Shown here piece after piece: positions 8,197 through 18,375 of a stretch of DNA of 64,000 bases. The notes below the pieces were generated by a model, which worked only from the letters and a program-made list of their open reading frames with translations, ran no database searches and was not told where the DNA came from. The stretch is from assembly GCA_049509515.1 (NCBI GenBank), contig JBEKZV010000002.1, positions 1 through 64,000 on the forward strand, written 5' to 3'. Within the stretch, counting starts at the first letter, position 1. Each line of letters opens with the position of its first letter. The stretch is from JBEKCP01 sp049509515. GTDB lineage: Bacteria; Planctomycetota; Planctomycetia; Pirellulales; Thermoguttaceae. The position numbers and the translations under genes are program-made.

Positions 8197-9969
8197 ATGA
8201 AACGACGCCGGCCCCGCCAAGTCGTCGGCAGTAACGTTCTCGCGCGATGCCTTGGGGCGCTGTTGTTGTGCGGCTGGATGTCGGGCCCCGCCCCGGCCGC
8301 CTCGCCGGGAGAAAAGCCGCCTGTCGTCGTCGAGCCGCAGCGGCCCGTGGAGATCGCCCGGCCCGATTTCGTCGTAGGCAACGGGACGCCGGCAAGCGTC
8401 ACATTGCAGGCCCTCCAGGCGGCACTCGACCGCGGTGGGACGATCGTGTTCAACACCGGGAGGAGGCCGGTTGCCCTTCCGGTGACGAAGACCCTGAACC
8501 TGCCGGTCAATACCCGTCCCACGGTGATCGACGGCGGCGGCTTGGTGACGCTCGACGGTCTGGAACGCAACCAGATCCTGGTCAAGGCATGGAAGACGGT
8601 GCTGACCGTCCAGCGGCTCAAGCTGAGCGGTGCCCGGGCGGCCAAAGAGGGCGCGGCGATCAAGGTCGAGAACTGGGACGGCGCCCTGGCGGTCATCGAC
8701 TGCCAGTTCGACAACTGCAAGACGACCGAGCCCGGCCCGGACATCGGCGGCGGGGCGATCCGGGCCTTGGGGCAGAAGCACTGCCTGGTCTCGGGCTGCA
8801 AGTTCCACGACTGCGCCGGCTCCAACGGCGGGGCCATTTGCAGCCTGGGCAGCCAACTCACCCTGGTCAACTGCTCCTTCACCAACTGCGCGGCCTTCGG
8901 CTACGGCGGGGGTCTGGATGCCAGGCCCAAAGGCAAGGGGATGGGCGGGATCGGAGGGGCGGTCTACGTGGACGGCGTCAGCCAGAACGGCGCCGAGCCC
9001 CGCCTGTACGTCGGCCAGTGCGTGTTCCGCAACAACTCGGCCGGCGACCACGGAGGCGCCGTCTTCGCCTTCACCTACCGGCAAGCCAAGAACCTGAGCG
9101 TCTTCCACGCCTCGATCTTCGAGGGCAACAAGGTCACGGCCCAGCGGGACCTGTACCTGGGGTTCGCCGGGGCCGTCTATACCCAGGACAGCGAGGTCTA
9201 CTTCCTCAATTCCACTTTCCGGAACAATGCTTGCCCCAAGCTCGGCGCGGCGATCTTCATCGCCACCGACCGCAAGGCCCGCATCGCCAACTGCGAGATC
9301 GCCGGCAACCTGGGCCAGAGCAACGTCAAGCCGGGGGTGTGGGGGCCGAACAACGTCGAGTTCGGCGCGGTCAGCGCCGTGCCATTGGCCCATTCGCCGG
9401 CCGAAGCCTATCAGGTCAGCCCGCCGGGCACCCAAACGGCGATCCTTGGCGACATGAAGGTCAACTACTGCAAGCGGCAGGCGGCCGCGCTGGCGGGGGA
9501 AGGTCCTCTGGGACCCGTGCTGCGGGAGCTGGACGCCCTGGCCCGCAAGGACGACTCCCGCGGCCAGGAGGCGCAGGAGATAGCCGCAGCGGTGCGGAAA
9601 TGGGTCGCAAGCGAGGTGGCCCGCCTGGAGGAAACGGCCCAGACGCGGCCGGCCGCGGCGCTGTTGGAAATGACCGGACTCGACCGGCGGGCCCAAGGGC
9701 TCCCGGAAGAAAAACGTCTGGCGGCGGCGATCAAACCGCTCCAGGCCGACCGGAACGTTCGCAACCTGGCCAAGATCCTCCAGTCCCTGAGCGCGATCAA
9801 GCAGCGCGGCTCGCAGCCGCGGCGGCCCAACCCGGCTGTCGAAGCAAAAAAACTCAAAGAGTCTCTGTCGGCAATCGTCGCAGACGCCGAGACTTCGGAG
9901 GCGGTCAAGAAAGAGGCCCAGGATGCGATAGGCGGCCTCCACCAAGCTAGCGCAGGGGACGCTCGCTGA
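8197..9969 (+). CDS. Secreted right-handed beta-helix (polymorphic-repeat) protein
   Basis: This encodes 590 residues with a signal peptide (about 14-36, LGALLLCGWMSGPAPAASP). Residues about 60-420 show stacked beta-helix rungs: TVIDGGGLVTLDG, LVNCSFTNCAAFGYGGG, CVFRNNSAGDHGGAVF and YFLNSTFRNNACPKLGAAIF. The repeating NCxFxNCxAxxGGA pattern is that of polymorphic outer-membrane or pectate-lyase-like helices. The C-terminal 150 residues are helical, with EEKRLAAAIKPLQADRNVRN. The ATG at 8197 follows an AGGAG by 11 bases; the longer frame from 8119 lacks one. No lyase active site is recognised, so a surface or carbohydrate-binding role is likely. It ends a three-gene plus-strand run of exported proteins. 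Confidence 0.75.
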   Translation: MKRRRPRQVVGSNVLARCLGALLLCGWMSGPAPAASPGEKPPVVVEPQRPVEIARPDFVVGNGTPASVTLQALQAALDRGGTIVFNTGRRPVALPVTKTLNLPVNTRPTVIDGGGLVTLDGLERNQILVKAWKTVLTVQRLKLSGARAAKEGAAIKVENWDGALAVIDCQFDNCKTTEPGPDIGGGAIRALGQKHCLVSGCKFHDCAGSNGGAICSLGSQLTLVNCSFTNCAAFGYGGGLDARPKGKGMGGIGGAVYVDGVSQNGAEPRLYVGQCVFRNNSAGDHGGAVFAFTYRQAKNLSVFHASIFEGNKVTAQRDLYLGFAGAVYTQDSEVYFLNSTFRNNACPKLGAAIFIATDRKARIANCEIAGNLGQSNVKPGVWGPNNVEFGAVSAVPLAHSPAEAYQVSPPGTQTAILGDMKVNYCKRQAAALAGEGPLGPVLRELDALARKDDSRGQEAQEIAAAVRKWVASEVARLEETAQTRPAAALLEMTGLDRRAQGLPEEKRLAAAIKPLQADRNVRNLAKILQSLSAIKQRGSQPRRPNPAVEAKKLKESLSAIVADAETSEAVKKEAQDAIGGLHQASAGDAR

Positions 9970-9992
9970 CTTCCGTTGCACTCGGCGGCCCG

Positions 9993-10162
9993 TGTGCTAA
10001 AATGAAGTCGCGTATCGCAGAGTGGCTGTTGCCCGGCGCACGAGGGCCAGCCAAGCCGGCTTTTCTTCTCGGCGCGGCTTCCCTTGAGAACCTGGGAGGT
10101 TGCCTGTGCGTCTAATCTCCAGACGCCGGTTCATGGTCCCCTTTCGGAATTCGCGAGCACCC
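9993..10162 (+). other. Possible promoter, ribosome site and 5' remnant of a lost gene
   Basis: TTGCAC at about 9975 and TAAAAT at about 9997 have near-canonical spacing. GGGAGG at about 10095 is followed by a possible GTG start reading VRLISRRRFMVPF. The frame then runs antisense into the archaemetzincin gene without protein-like character. It could be the start of a gene whose body is gone, or chance. There is little support beyond the order of signals. Confidence 0.25.
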
Positions 10163-10836
10163 CTACTTCGCTCCCTCCAACGCCGCCAGCGACTTCTCGC
10201 AAAACTCCTGCTCGGGCTTGAGTCCGGCGCGCTGGCTGAAGGCCGCAAGGTCCTTGAATCGTTTCACGGGGTCGGCGCCGGTGGCGTAGCAGAGCTTCGC
10301 CAGGCAGTGCGGGCAAAGCCACAGGGGGCGGCGGTCCGCTTCCTGCCGATGGTTGCTGCCGCACATGTTGCACTCGTAGAGCGTGCAGTGTTGCATCGAG
10401 AACATGTGCCCCGTCTCGTGCGAGGCGGTCTTCAGCGTGCGGAGCAGGCACAGCCGGAAGGCCGGGTCGTCGCCGTGGGGATCGCCGTTCCGCGAGATCG
10501 ACCACACGCCCACCCGTTGGCTCAACGACGCCTGGCCGAACACGAAATTCCATCCCCGGCCCGGCCACAAGTCCGAAGTCGTCAGCGCGATGTACGCACC
10601 AAGTAGGACTGGCCCGGCTCCTTGTGCGCGGCCAGCCAATCGCCCGGCCGGGGCGGTGCGAGCCTGGTGTGCAGGGGCAAGAGCCTCTCGAACTTGGCCG
10701 GCAACCGGCCCGGCGGTTCTGCTTCGCCGGCAGACGGCTTCGCCGGCGAGGCGGCCGGCGACTGCTCGCCCGCATTGGCAGGGCCGGCGGAGATGGCCGC
10801 CGCAACGGCAATCCAGGGGATGGCTAGCCAAGGCAT
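10163..10836 (-). pseudogene. Archaemetzincin-like metallopeptidase, internal deletion with frame change
   Basis: Two frames carry parts of one protein. From 10836 one frame gives a signal peptide (MPWLAIPWIAVAAAISAGPA) and the family's N-terminal motif RPGDWLAAHKEPGQSYL, then stops near 10582. The next frame continues GAYIALTTSDLWPGRGWNFV and FGQASLSQRVGVW, then the zinc site HETGHMFSMQHC followed by the family's CTLYECNM and CPHC cysteines, and stops at 10163. The archaemetzincins I know have roughly 60-80 residues between these parts; here they abut at about 10595. The zinc site is intact (HExxHxxxxxH plus CX4CXM). A deletion that also shifted the frame is the simplest reading; an assembly error would look the same. 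Confidence 0.75.
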
Positions 10837-11163
10837 GGCCCGGACTCCTTTGGCCTATCACTCGATCGGACTCCATCAGCGTACTACGGACATGGCCGGT
10901 CGTCCATGATCCGGAGCCAGCGGGAGGCCCGCATGCCGCAGGCGGACGAAGTGCCGGACGCGCTGCTCAGCGCCGCGCCGCTGAACAAGGAAGACGAAAA
11001 GCCGGGTCCTGCCCGCCGCCGGCGGGGACGTACACCGTGCCGCGGCCGGCGTGCAGGCGTGCCCGGCGGGGATCGTCCTTGCCTCCGGCCGGCGGGAGCG
11101 GATAGAATGGAGGTCTTGTTTCGCCGGTGCCCGGACGCCGGAATTCTTCAGGAATCGCTGCGG
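10837..11163. other. Intergenic region, no convincing gene
   Basis: About 327 GC-rich bases between the archaemetzincin remnant (minus) and the transglutaminase gene (plus). An open frame extends upstream of the chosen start at 11164, but its sequence (RRRRGRTPCRGRRAG) looks non-coding. No hairpin or promoter stands out. Confidence 0.5.
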
Positions 11164-14100
11164 ATGCAACGCCTTTTTTTTCTTTGCGCTGTGGGAGGAA
11201 TGTTCGCTCTTGGCGGCGGTGTCGTCGCCGCGGCGGCCGACGACCCGTGGCGCGCGGGGGCCATGTCGGCCAAGCCGGAGGAGGTCCTCCGCGCGGCCGC
11301 CGCCGCGCCGGCCCCTGCGGACGCCGAGGTGGAAATGGTCGTCGAGGAGCACGATTACCAGTTCGACCGCGAGGGCCGCCAGCGCCGCACGGTCCACCGC
11401 GTGTTCCGCTATCTGACCGAAAAGGGGGTCGAGAACTGGTCCTGGACCGAGGCCGACTGGTCGGCCGGCTGCGAAGAGCGGCCGACGATCCGGGCGCGGG
11501 TCATCACCCCCGACGGGCAGGTCCACCCGCTGGACCCCGAGACCATCGGCGAAGTGGCGGTCGAGCAGGACAATCCCAACCTGTCCAGCGACCAGAAGTT
11601 GCTGCGGGCCCCGCTGCCGGCGATCCAGGTGGGGGCGGTGGTCGAGGAGGAGATCCTCACCCGCGAGACCCGGCCGCTGTTCGATCACGGCATGGTCGAG
11701 CGGCTCGTGTTGGCCGAGTCCTATCCGACGCGGAAGTTCCGCCTGACGGTCTCGTACCCGGTCGAGCTGCCGCTCCGCTGGGAGGTGCTCGGCAGCCGGT
11801 TGCCGCCGGTGCGGACGGAGGCGGCCGGCCGCGTGACGCTCCGCTTCGAGGCGGGGCCCTGTCCGGCGCGCCCCACCCCCGAGCCCTACCAGCCCCCGGA
11901 GAGCGATCGCGTGCCGGAAATCGTGTTCTCGACGGGCAAGTCGTGGGCGGACGTGGCCGCGCACTACGCGGAGCTGGTCGAGTCCCAGTTGAAGCTCGAC
12001 GCCGTCCGCCCGCTGGTCCGCGACACTGTCGGCCGCGAGACGGACCGCGGCAAGATCGCGGAGATGCTGCTGGCGGCGGTCCGCGGGCACGTGCGCTACA
12101 CGGGCATCGAGTTCGGCAAGGCGGCGATCGTGCCCCGCGCCCCGCACGACACCCTCGCCCGCCGCTACGGCGACTGCAAGGACCAGTCGGCCCTGCTGGT
12201 GGCGATGCTGCGGGTCGCGGGCATCCCGGCGCACGTGGCCGTGCTGCGGACCGGGCGGTTCAGCGACGTTGTGCCCGGGCTTCCCGGCCTGGGCGATTTC
12301 GACCACGCCATCGTCTACGTGCCCGGCCAGGAGCCGCTGTGGATCGACCCCTCGGCGCGGTGCGTACCCGCCGGCCGGCTGCCGCTGGGCGAGCAGGACC
12401 GCTGGGCCCTGGTGGCCGGCCCGCAGACCCGCGAGCTCGTTCGCACGCCGCGCATGGACTACCGCCAAAACAGCAGCAGCGAGTCGATCGAGATCTTCCT
12501 GTCCGAGAGCGGCAAGGCCCGTGTCCGCGTCACCGTCGCCGACAGCGGCCCGTGCGACGCCGATACGCGCGAGGACTATGCGTCGCGGAGCGTCAAGGAC
12601 CTTCGCAAGATGTGGCGGGATTTCTTCAAGCAGCAGTATCGCACCCAGGGGTTGCTGCGGTTGGAATACTCTTCGCCGCTGGATCTGTCCAAGCCGTTCC
12701 GCGTCGTGGCCGAGGTGAGCGACGCGCGGATCGGCCGGTTCCACGACTCCGAGGCGACCGTCACGATCCAGCCCGATCCGCTGCTCGATCAACTGCCGGG
12801 CCTGTTCCGCGGGGAGGAAGACGAGGACAAGGAAGACAAGGGAGAAGAAGGCGGCTCCGCGCGGGCCAGCCAGCCGCGGGGAGGCCAACGGCAGACGCCG
12901 CTGGTCCTGCCCGAGCCCCACGTCCGCCAGGTCGAGTTCCGCATCGTGCCCCCGCCGGGGTTTGTGGTGCGGGCCCTGCCCGAGCCCAGTGTCCGGCGAT
13001 ACGGTCCGGCCACTCTCAGCCAGCAGTTCCAGGAAGTGGCCGGCGGCAACATCGTGGCCACCTTCCGGCTCGACAGCGGGCCGGGGGCGTTCACCGCCGC
13101 CGAAGTCAATGCCCTGCGGCGGGCGATCGAGGAACTCGGCGCCGACGGCGGCCCGTGGGAAGTCAAGCTGGCGTTGGAGCACGTCGTGGGCCGGCACCTG
13201 GCGGCCGGCCGCATGCACGAGGCCTTGTCCGAATGCCGCCGGCTGGTCCAACGGCACCCCGAGCAGGCGGCCCAGCGCCAGCGGTTCGCGCAGGTGCTGT
13301 TACGGGCGGGCTTGGGCGAGGCGGCACGAGACGAGGCCCGCCGGGCCGTCCAGCTCGATCCCCAGTCGCCCGCCGCACACGCCGCCCTGGCCCGCATCCT
13401 CACCTACGACACCCTCGGGCGGCACTTCCAGGCCGGGATGGATTGGCCCTCCGCGGCCGCCGAGTATCGCAAGGCCCTGGAGCTCGACCCGGCCGACGCC
13501 GCCGCGCGGATGGACTGGGCCATCCTGCTGGAACACAACGAGGCCGGGCTGCGCTACGCCCCGGACGCCCGGCTCGAAGACGCAGTGGCCGAATACCAGC
13601 AGGCCCGCAAGCAACTCCCGGCCGATGGCGTGGCCCAGTCGCTGGACCTCAACTTGGCGTTGGCACTGCTGCACCTGGAGAAGTACGCCGAGGTCGAGAA
13701 GCTGGCCGACCGCTCGCCCACCTCCGCCGCGTGGAAGTCGCTGTTGGCGGCGGCCGTGGCGGCCCAGCGCGGGCCGGCCGATGCCCAGCGCAAGGCGGCC
13801 GAGATCTGCCAGGGCCTCCCCGAGCGACGCAGCGTGCTCGAAGGGGCCGGCGAGTACCTCCAGGAGGCCCGCTGCTACGCCCCGGCCGCCGCCCTGCTGG
13901 AGGCCGCGGCCGATCGCGCCCACGACGCCGCCGACCTGCGGGCGCGGGCCAAGGCGCTGGCCCCACTTCGCCGCTTCGGACAGGCGGACCTGGCCCGCGA
14001 CGGCCCCCGCCGCCTCGTGCAACAACTCCTCCTGGTGGTGCTCCTGGACGGCAACTCGACACGGCAACTGCCCGGCCTGCTGGCCCCCAACACCGATCCG

Positions 14101-15327
14101 TGCGACCAGGCCGCCGTGCTGGAAGAACTCCGCCGCGCCCTGGCTTCGCTCTTGGAGCAACAGCGGCAAGACCAGGGTTCCCCGCAGCGGACGGCCGACG
14201 TTCTGTCGCAGGTGGAACTGCTCAGCGAGGGGGACGACAAGACCGGCTACCGTATCCGCGCCCTGAACGAAGACCTGCAGGATTTGGCTTGGTACGTCGT
14301 GGTGGACAAGGGCGGCCCGCGCCTGCTGGCCCCCGGCCCCGCGGGTGCGAACCTGGGGGCCGCGGCCCTTGCCTGCCTGGAGCGGGGTTGGCCTGCGGGC
14401 GCCGCGCAGTGGCTCCGGTGGGCCGCCGAGCGGCCCGTGGCCCCGTCCACGCCCTTTGCACCTCCTTCGCCCTTCGCCGTCCTCTGGAAAAACGCCCGCC
14501 AGGATCGGCCCGACGCCCTGCGATTGGCGGCCGCAGCCCTCCTGGCCGCGGGCAACCATCCCGAGCCCGCCATCCCTATCCTCCTGGCCGCCGAGCGAGC
14601 GCATCCCGCGCCGGCCGATGCGGTGCAACTCGACCGTGCGCTGCTCGGGGCGCTGCTGGGCGCCAACCGGCCCGCCGAGGCGCTCGGCGTGGCCGACCGG
14701 CTGCTCGCGCGGAGCGATTCTCCCGGCGACGCGCCGGGCTGGAAGACGGCCGCGCTGGCGGCGCTGGGCCGCTGGGACGACTTGCGGAAGTTCATTGCAG
14801 GGCAATGGGAGAAGGCCGGCGATAATCCGGCCGCCGTCGAGCTCTTGGCCCGCACCGCCATGCGGCTGGGCGACTTCCAGACCGTCGAGGAGCACCTCCG
14901 CCCGCTGGCCCGGCGTCCCAAGGCCCCTTGCCAGCTTGTCGACTGCCTCGCCCGCAACGCCATCGCCGCGGGCGCGGTCGGCCCGCAGGCGCTGGCCGAC
15001 GCGCTGGCCGCCGTCCACGAGTGTGGCTCCGAGAATCCGGCCTTTCTGGAGACCTTGGCCGTTGTCTATGCCGAGCTGGGCAAGAGCAGCGATGCCCTGG
15101 AGACCCTCAATCGCAGCCTGGCCGTCCGCGGCGGCGGGGGACCCTTCGGGTCGCGGGACGGCGACTGGTACGTGCTGGGCCGGATCGCCGAGCACTACGG
15201 CCTGGCCGACGTGGCCGCCGGTCTCTACCGCAAGATACGCCGCCCCGTCCGACCCGGGGGCTGCCCCGCCGCCGCCAACCTCTACACCATCGCCCAACGG
15301 CGGCTGAAAGCGCTGGAAAATCCGTGA
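11164..15327 (+). CDS. Secreted DUF3857 / transglutaminase-like / TPR protein
   Basis: This encodes 1387 residues. The signal peptide (MQRLFFLCAVGGMFALGGG) supports the ATG at 11164 rather than the longer frame. Residues about 45-250 fit DUF3857. The transglutaminase-like core follows, with Cys in RRYGDCKDQSALLVAM (about 338), His in FDHAIVYVPG and Asp in WIDPSARC. The helical second half (about 660-1380) contains tetratricopeptide-like repeats, such as AEYRKALELDPADAAARMDW and ALETLNRSLAV. A charged stretch (EEDEDKEDKGEEGG) separates the halves. The family is typical of planctomycetes and bacteroidetes. The Cys-His-Asp triad suggests activity on peptides in the periplasm, but the substrate is unknown. 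The next gene starts 20 bases after its stop. Confidence 0.85.
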   Translation: MQRLFFLCAVGGMFALGGGVVAAAADDPWRAGAMSAKPEEVLRAAAAAPAPADAEVEMVVEEHDYQFDREGRQRRTVHRVFRYLTEKGVENWSWTEADWSAGCEERPTIRARVITPDGQVHPLDPETIGEVAVEQDNPNLSSDQKLLRAPLPAIQVGAVVEEEILTRETRPLFDHGMVERLVLAESYPTRKFRLTVSYPVELPLRWEVLGSRLPPVRTEAAGRVTLRFEAGPCPARPTPEPYQPPESDRVPEIVFSTGKSWADVAAHYAELVESQLKLDAVRPLVRDTVGRETDRGKIAEMLLAAVRGHVRYTGIEFGKAAIVPRAPHDTLARRYGDCKDQSALLVAMLRVAGIPAHVAVLRTGRFSDVVPGLPGLGDFDHAIVYVPGQEPLWIDPSARCVPAGRLPLGEQDRWALVAGPQTRELVRTPRMDYRQNSSSESIEIFLSESGKARVRVTVADSGPCDADTREDYASRSVKDLRKMWRDFFKQQYRTQGLLRLEYSSPLDLSKPFRVVAEVSDARIGRFHDSEATVTIQPDPLLDQLPGLFRGEEDEDKEDKGEEGGSARASQPRGGQRQTPLVLPEPHVRQVEFRIVPPPGFVVRALPEPSVRRYGPATLSQQFQEVAGGNIVATFRLDSGPGAFTAAEVNALRRAIEELGADGGPWEVKLALEHVVGRHLAAGRMHEALSECRRLVQRHPEQAAQRQRFAQVLLRAGLGEAARDEARRAVQLDPQSPAAHAALARILTYDTLGRHFQAGMDWPSAAAEYRKALELDPADAAARMDWAILLEHNEAGLRYAPDARLEDAVAEYQQARKQLPADGVAQSLDLNLALALLHLEKYAEVEKLADRSPTSAAWKSLLAAAVAAQRGPADAQRKAAEICQGLPERRSVLEGAGEYLQEARCYAPAAALLEAAADRAHDAADLRARAKALAPLRRFGQADLARDGPRRLVQQLLLVVLLDGNSTRQLPGLLAPNTDPCDQAAVLEELRRALASLLEQQRQDQGSPQRTADVLSQVELLSEGDDKTGYRIRALNEDLQDLAWYVVVDKGGPRLLAPGPAGANLGAAALACLERGWPAGAAQWLRWAAERPVAPSTPFAPPSPFAVLWKNARQDRPDALRLAAAALLAAGNHPEPAIPILLAAERAHPAPADAVQLDRALLGALLGANRPAEALGVADRLLARSDSPGDAPGWKTAALAALGRWDDLRKFIAGQWEKAGDNPAAVELLARTAMRLGDFQTVEEHLRPLARRPKAPCQLVDCLARNAIAAGAVGPQALADALAAVHECGSENPAFLETLAVVYAELGKSSDALETLNRSLAVRGGGGPFGSRDGDWYVLGRIAEHYGLADVAAGLYRKIRRPVRPGGCPAAANLYTIAQRRLKALENP

Positions 15328-15347
15328 CGGGCCAGCGAACCCGAAAT

Positions 15348-18029
15348 ATGAAGTTGACATGCTCGGCAACGATCGCGCTGGCGGCCATGTTGGTGTGGCT
15401 GCATCCGGCGGCCTCTCAAGAGCCGCTCCGGCGTCCGCCGGTGCCCGAGCCGTCGCAGGGCGATGCTCTGGGGCGGGGCGGTCCAGACGCTGAAAGCGGT
15501 CCGGGAGCCCGGCAGGTGGGCCCGGCCGACGGCGGGACCATCGTGCCCACCGGACAGCTCATCCGCCCCGCCGGCCACACCTTGGCGATGACCGGCCGGC
15601 CCGTGGATATCGCCCTTTCGCCCGACGGGCAAACCGTCTTCGTCAAGAACGCCGACCGCCTGATCGTGCTCGATGCCGCCAAGTGGCACGTGGTTCAAGA
15701 ACTGCCGTACCCGGCGGTGCAGGAGCCGCCGCAATTGCGGGGCGAAGCCGGCTCGATGCACGGTCTGGCCGTCCGCCGCGACGGCGCGGCCGTCTATGTG
15801 TCGTGCTCCCGCCGCCACCTGCTGGAGGCCCGCCGCACGGCCGAGGGCCCCTGGGAGTGGACGCGGAAGATCGTCCTGGGCACGAAGAACGTCAATCCGT
15901 GCGGCGTGGCCCTGGCGGCGGACGGCCGGACGGCGTGCGTCTGCCTGTCGATGGCCAACGCCCTGGCCATTGTCGATCTCGATGCGGGCAAGGTGGCGGC
16001 CACGGTGCCCACGGGGGTTTGCCCATTCGGCGTCGTGCTGTCCGCGGGCGGCCAGTTCGCCTACGTCTCGAACTTCGGTGGCCGGCACGCCGCCGAGGGC
16101 GAGCATGCCGAGGATTCGGCGGGCACGCCGGTCGTGGTGGATGATCGCTCGATCGCCCTTAGCGGCACGATCAGCCGGATCGATCTCAAGAGCCGCACGG
16201 CCGGCGGCGAGCTGGCCGTGGGGCTGCACCCTGCGGACCTGACCTTGTCGCCCGACGGCTGCCGGCTGTTCGTGGCCAACGCCAACTCGGATTCGGTATC
16301 GGTGGTCGAGACTGCTTCCTTCCGGGCGTGCGAGACGATTTCGGTACGACCCGAGGGGAAGCTGCCGTTCGGGAGCGTCAGCAACGCGGTGGCGGTGAGC
16401 AAGGACGGCCGGACGCTGTTTGTCGCCAACGGGGGGAACAACGCGGTGGCCGTGGTCGAGTGGCCCGCGGGGCGGGCCGGGCCCGGCGTGGTGCGGGGGT
16501 TCATCCCCACGGGCTGGTTTCCCGGCGGCGTGTGCTGCGACGGCAGGAACCTGTACATCGCCAACGTCAAGGGCGAGGGTTCCCGGCGGCGGCGGGCCGG
16601 CGATCTTGCCTGGCGGTCGAGGCAGACCCTCGGCAGCGTCACGAAGGTTGCCATCCCCGGCAGCGAGCAACTGGCCGCGTACACCGCGCAGGTGCGGGTC
16701 GACGCGCGGGTGCCGCAGATGCTGCGGGCGGCGGAGGCGGCCCGGAGCGGCGCGCCCGCATTGCCCGTGCCGCGCCGCCCCGGTGAGCCGTCCACGATCG
16801 AGCACGTCGTCTATGTCCTCAAGGAGAACCGGACGTACGACCAGGTGTTCGGCGACCTGCCCAGGGGCAACAACGACCCCAAGCTCTGCACCTACGGCCG
16901 GCAGGTGACGCCCAATCAGCACGCGCTGGCGGAAGAGTTCGTCCTGTTGGACAACTACTACTGCAACGGCGTGGTCTCGGCCGACGGCCACCAGTGGGCC
17001 ACCCAGGGCGCGGTGACGGACTACCGGGAAAAGACGGCCGGCGACTTCGTGCGCGGCTACCTTTTCGGGCTCGATTCGCTGGCCTACGCCAACTGCAGCT
17101 TCATCTGGGACAGCGCGCTTCTGGGCGGCCGGTCGTTCCGCAATTACGGCGAGTTCGACTTCCCCCGCACCATCCCGCGCGCCGCCGGCTGGTTCGACGT
17201 CTATCGCGATTTCCAGGCGAAGGGCGGCAAGATCGGCGTCCAACACTCGCTGGCCCAGGAGACCCTGCGCAAATACACCTGCCTGGACTACCCCGGCTGG
17301 AACTTGCGGATTCCCGATTCGCTCCGCTTGGAGGCATTCCTGAAGGAATTCAGGGAATACGAGAAGAGCGGCGAGTGGCCGAACCTGGTGTTCGTGTATC
17401 TGCCGCAGGACCACACCGGCGGCACCAAGGTGGAGTTTCCCACGCCCCGCGCCATGGTGGCCGACAACGACCTGGCCGTGGGCCGGCTGGTCGAGGCGAT
17501 CTCGCACAGCCGCTACTGGGCCAAGACCGTCCTGCTGGTGAATGAAGACGATCCGCAGGACGGCTGGGACCACGTCGACGGCCACCGCTCGCTGTGCCTG
17601 GTGGTCGGCCCGTACGTCAAGCGCCGCGCGGTTGTCAGCCGGTTCTACAACCAGCTTTCCGTGCTGCACACGATCGAGCGGATCCTGGGTCTGCCGAGCA
17701 CGGCCCAGCTCGTCGCGCAATCGCCCACGATGGAAGACTGTTTCCGCGAGCCCCCCGACCTCACGGCGTACACCGCCCGGCCGAACAACATCCCCCTGGA
17801 TGAGCGCAACAAGCCGCCGGAGGCCCTGGAGGGAAAGGAGCGGGAGCTGTCGCGGGCCAGCGAAGCCATGGACTTCTCCCGGCCGGACCGCATCGACGAC
17901 GACACGATGAATCGCATCCTCTGGCACGCCAGCATGGGGGCCGCCGCGCCTTATCCGGCCGAGTTCGCCGGCGCGCACGGCAAGGGCCTGAAAAGGCTGA
18001 ATCTCAACCTGGGGAAGAACGCCGAATGA
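15348..18029 (+). CDS. YVTN beta-propeller / phosphoesterase fusion, secreted
   Basis: This encodes 893 residues with a signal peptide (about 3-24). Residues about 75-400 form a YVTN-type propeller with repeated units: DIALSPDGQTVFVKN, GVALAADGRTACVCLS, DLTLSPDGCRLFVANANSDS and AVAVSKDGRTLFVANGGNNA. From about 480 a phospholipase C/acid-phosphatase-like phosphoesterase domain begins with IEHVVYVLKENRTYDQVFGD. Its metal or active-site segments include DNYYCNGVVSADGHQW, FVYLPQDHTGG and DDPQDGWDHVDGHRS. The ATG at 15348 is 20 bases after the previous stop, so co-transcription is likely. It probably acts in the periplasm on phosphate esters. Confidence 0.85.
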   Translation: MKLTCSATIALAAMLVWLHPAASQEPLRRPPVPEPSQGDALGRGGPDAESGPGARQVGPADGGTIVPTGQLIRPAGHTLAMTGRPVDIALSPDGQTVFVKNADRLIVLDAAKWHVVQELPYPAVQEPPQLRGEAGSMHGLAVRRDGAAVYVSCSRRHLLEARRTAEGPWEWTRKIVLGTKNVNPCGVALAADGRTACVCLSMANALAIVDLDAGKVAATVPTGVCPFGVVLSAGGQFAYVSNFGGRHAAEGEHAEDSAGTPVVVDDRSIALSGTISRIDLKSRTAGGELAVGLHPADLTLSPDGCRLFVANANSDSVSVVETASFRACETISVRPEGKLPFGSVSNAVAVSKDGRTLFVANGGNNAVAVVEWPAGRAGPGVVRGFIPTGWFPGGVCCDGRNLYIANVKGEGSRRRRAGDLAWRSRQTLGSVTKVAIPGSEQLAAYTAQVRVDARVPQMLRAAEAARSGAPALPVPRRPGEPSTIEHVVYVLKENRTYDQVFGDLPRGNNDPKLCTYGRQVTPNQHALAEEFVLLDNYYCNGVVSADGHQWATQGAVTDYREKTAGDFVRGYLFGLDSLAYANCSFIWDSALLGGRSFRNYGEFDFPRTIPRAAGWFDVYRDFQAKGGKIGVQHSLAQETLRKYTCLDYPGWNLRIPDSLRLEAFLKEFREYEKSGEWPNLVFVYLPQDHTGGTKVEFPTPRAMVADNDLAVGRLVEAISHSRYWAKTVLLVNEDDPQDGWDHVDGHRSLCLVVGPYVKRRAVVSRFYNQLSVLHTIERILGLPSTAQLVAQSPTMEDCFREPPDLTAYTARPNNIPLDERNKPPEALEGKERELSRASEAMDFSRPDRIDDDTMNRILWHASMGAAAPYPAEFAGAHGKGLKRLNLNLGKNAE

Positions 18030-18375
18030 ATTGGCCCGGCTTGCAAGGGCCACCCGGAAGGGTAATAATGGGTGGATGTCTGCCACCCCTCGGTTTCCCG
18101 CAAGAGAGCGGCCGTGCGTCGAGCTTCTCGACGAAGCGATCATTGGGCGCGGGAGCTCGGCCTCACGCAAGAGTGGCAGGCCGTCTTGGATCGGCTGCAA
18201 GGGAGAGCGACGTGAGTGCTCGCGGGTTCTTCTTCTTGCGGACCATCCTGAGATATGGCATGTTGCGATTCAGGGCCACTCTCCCGCCTCTCCGCGAATA
18301 CGGCGCGAAATGTGCTCCTTCCAGGGCGACCGATACTCTGTCCAAGCCCCGATTATCTCGCCCCGGGAACCGAAG
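18030..18375. other. Intergenic region with a short open frame, no assigned gene
   Basis: About 346 bases. One frame starting at a GTG near 18074 ends with DHWARELGLTQEWQAVLDRL, which looks protein-like, and stops at about 18213. It may be the tail of a lost gene. TTGCAA at about 18039 and TAATAA about 16 bases on could be a weak promoter. Nothing else is seen. Confidence 0.3.

Noticed and set aside
3190..9981. A 2263-codon open frame on the minus strand across the HZS-like, cupin and beta-helix genes
   Set aside because: It is antisense to three well-supported genes and has no family resemblance. Long antisense frames are expected in such GC-rich codon usage.
11409..11660. Short minus-strand frames inside the transglutaminase gene
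   Set aside because: They lack ribosome sites and lie fully within a strongly supported gene.
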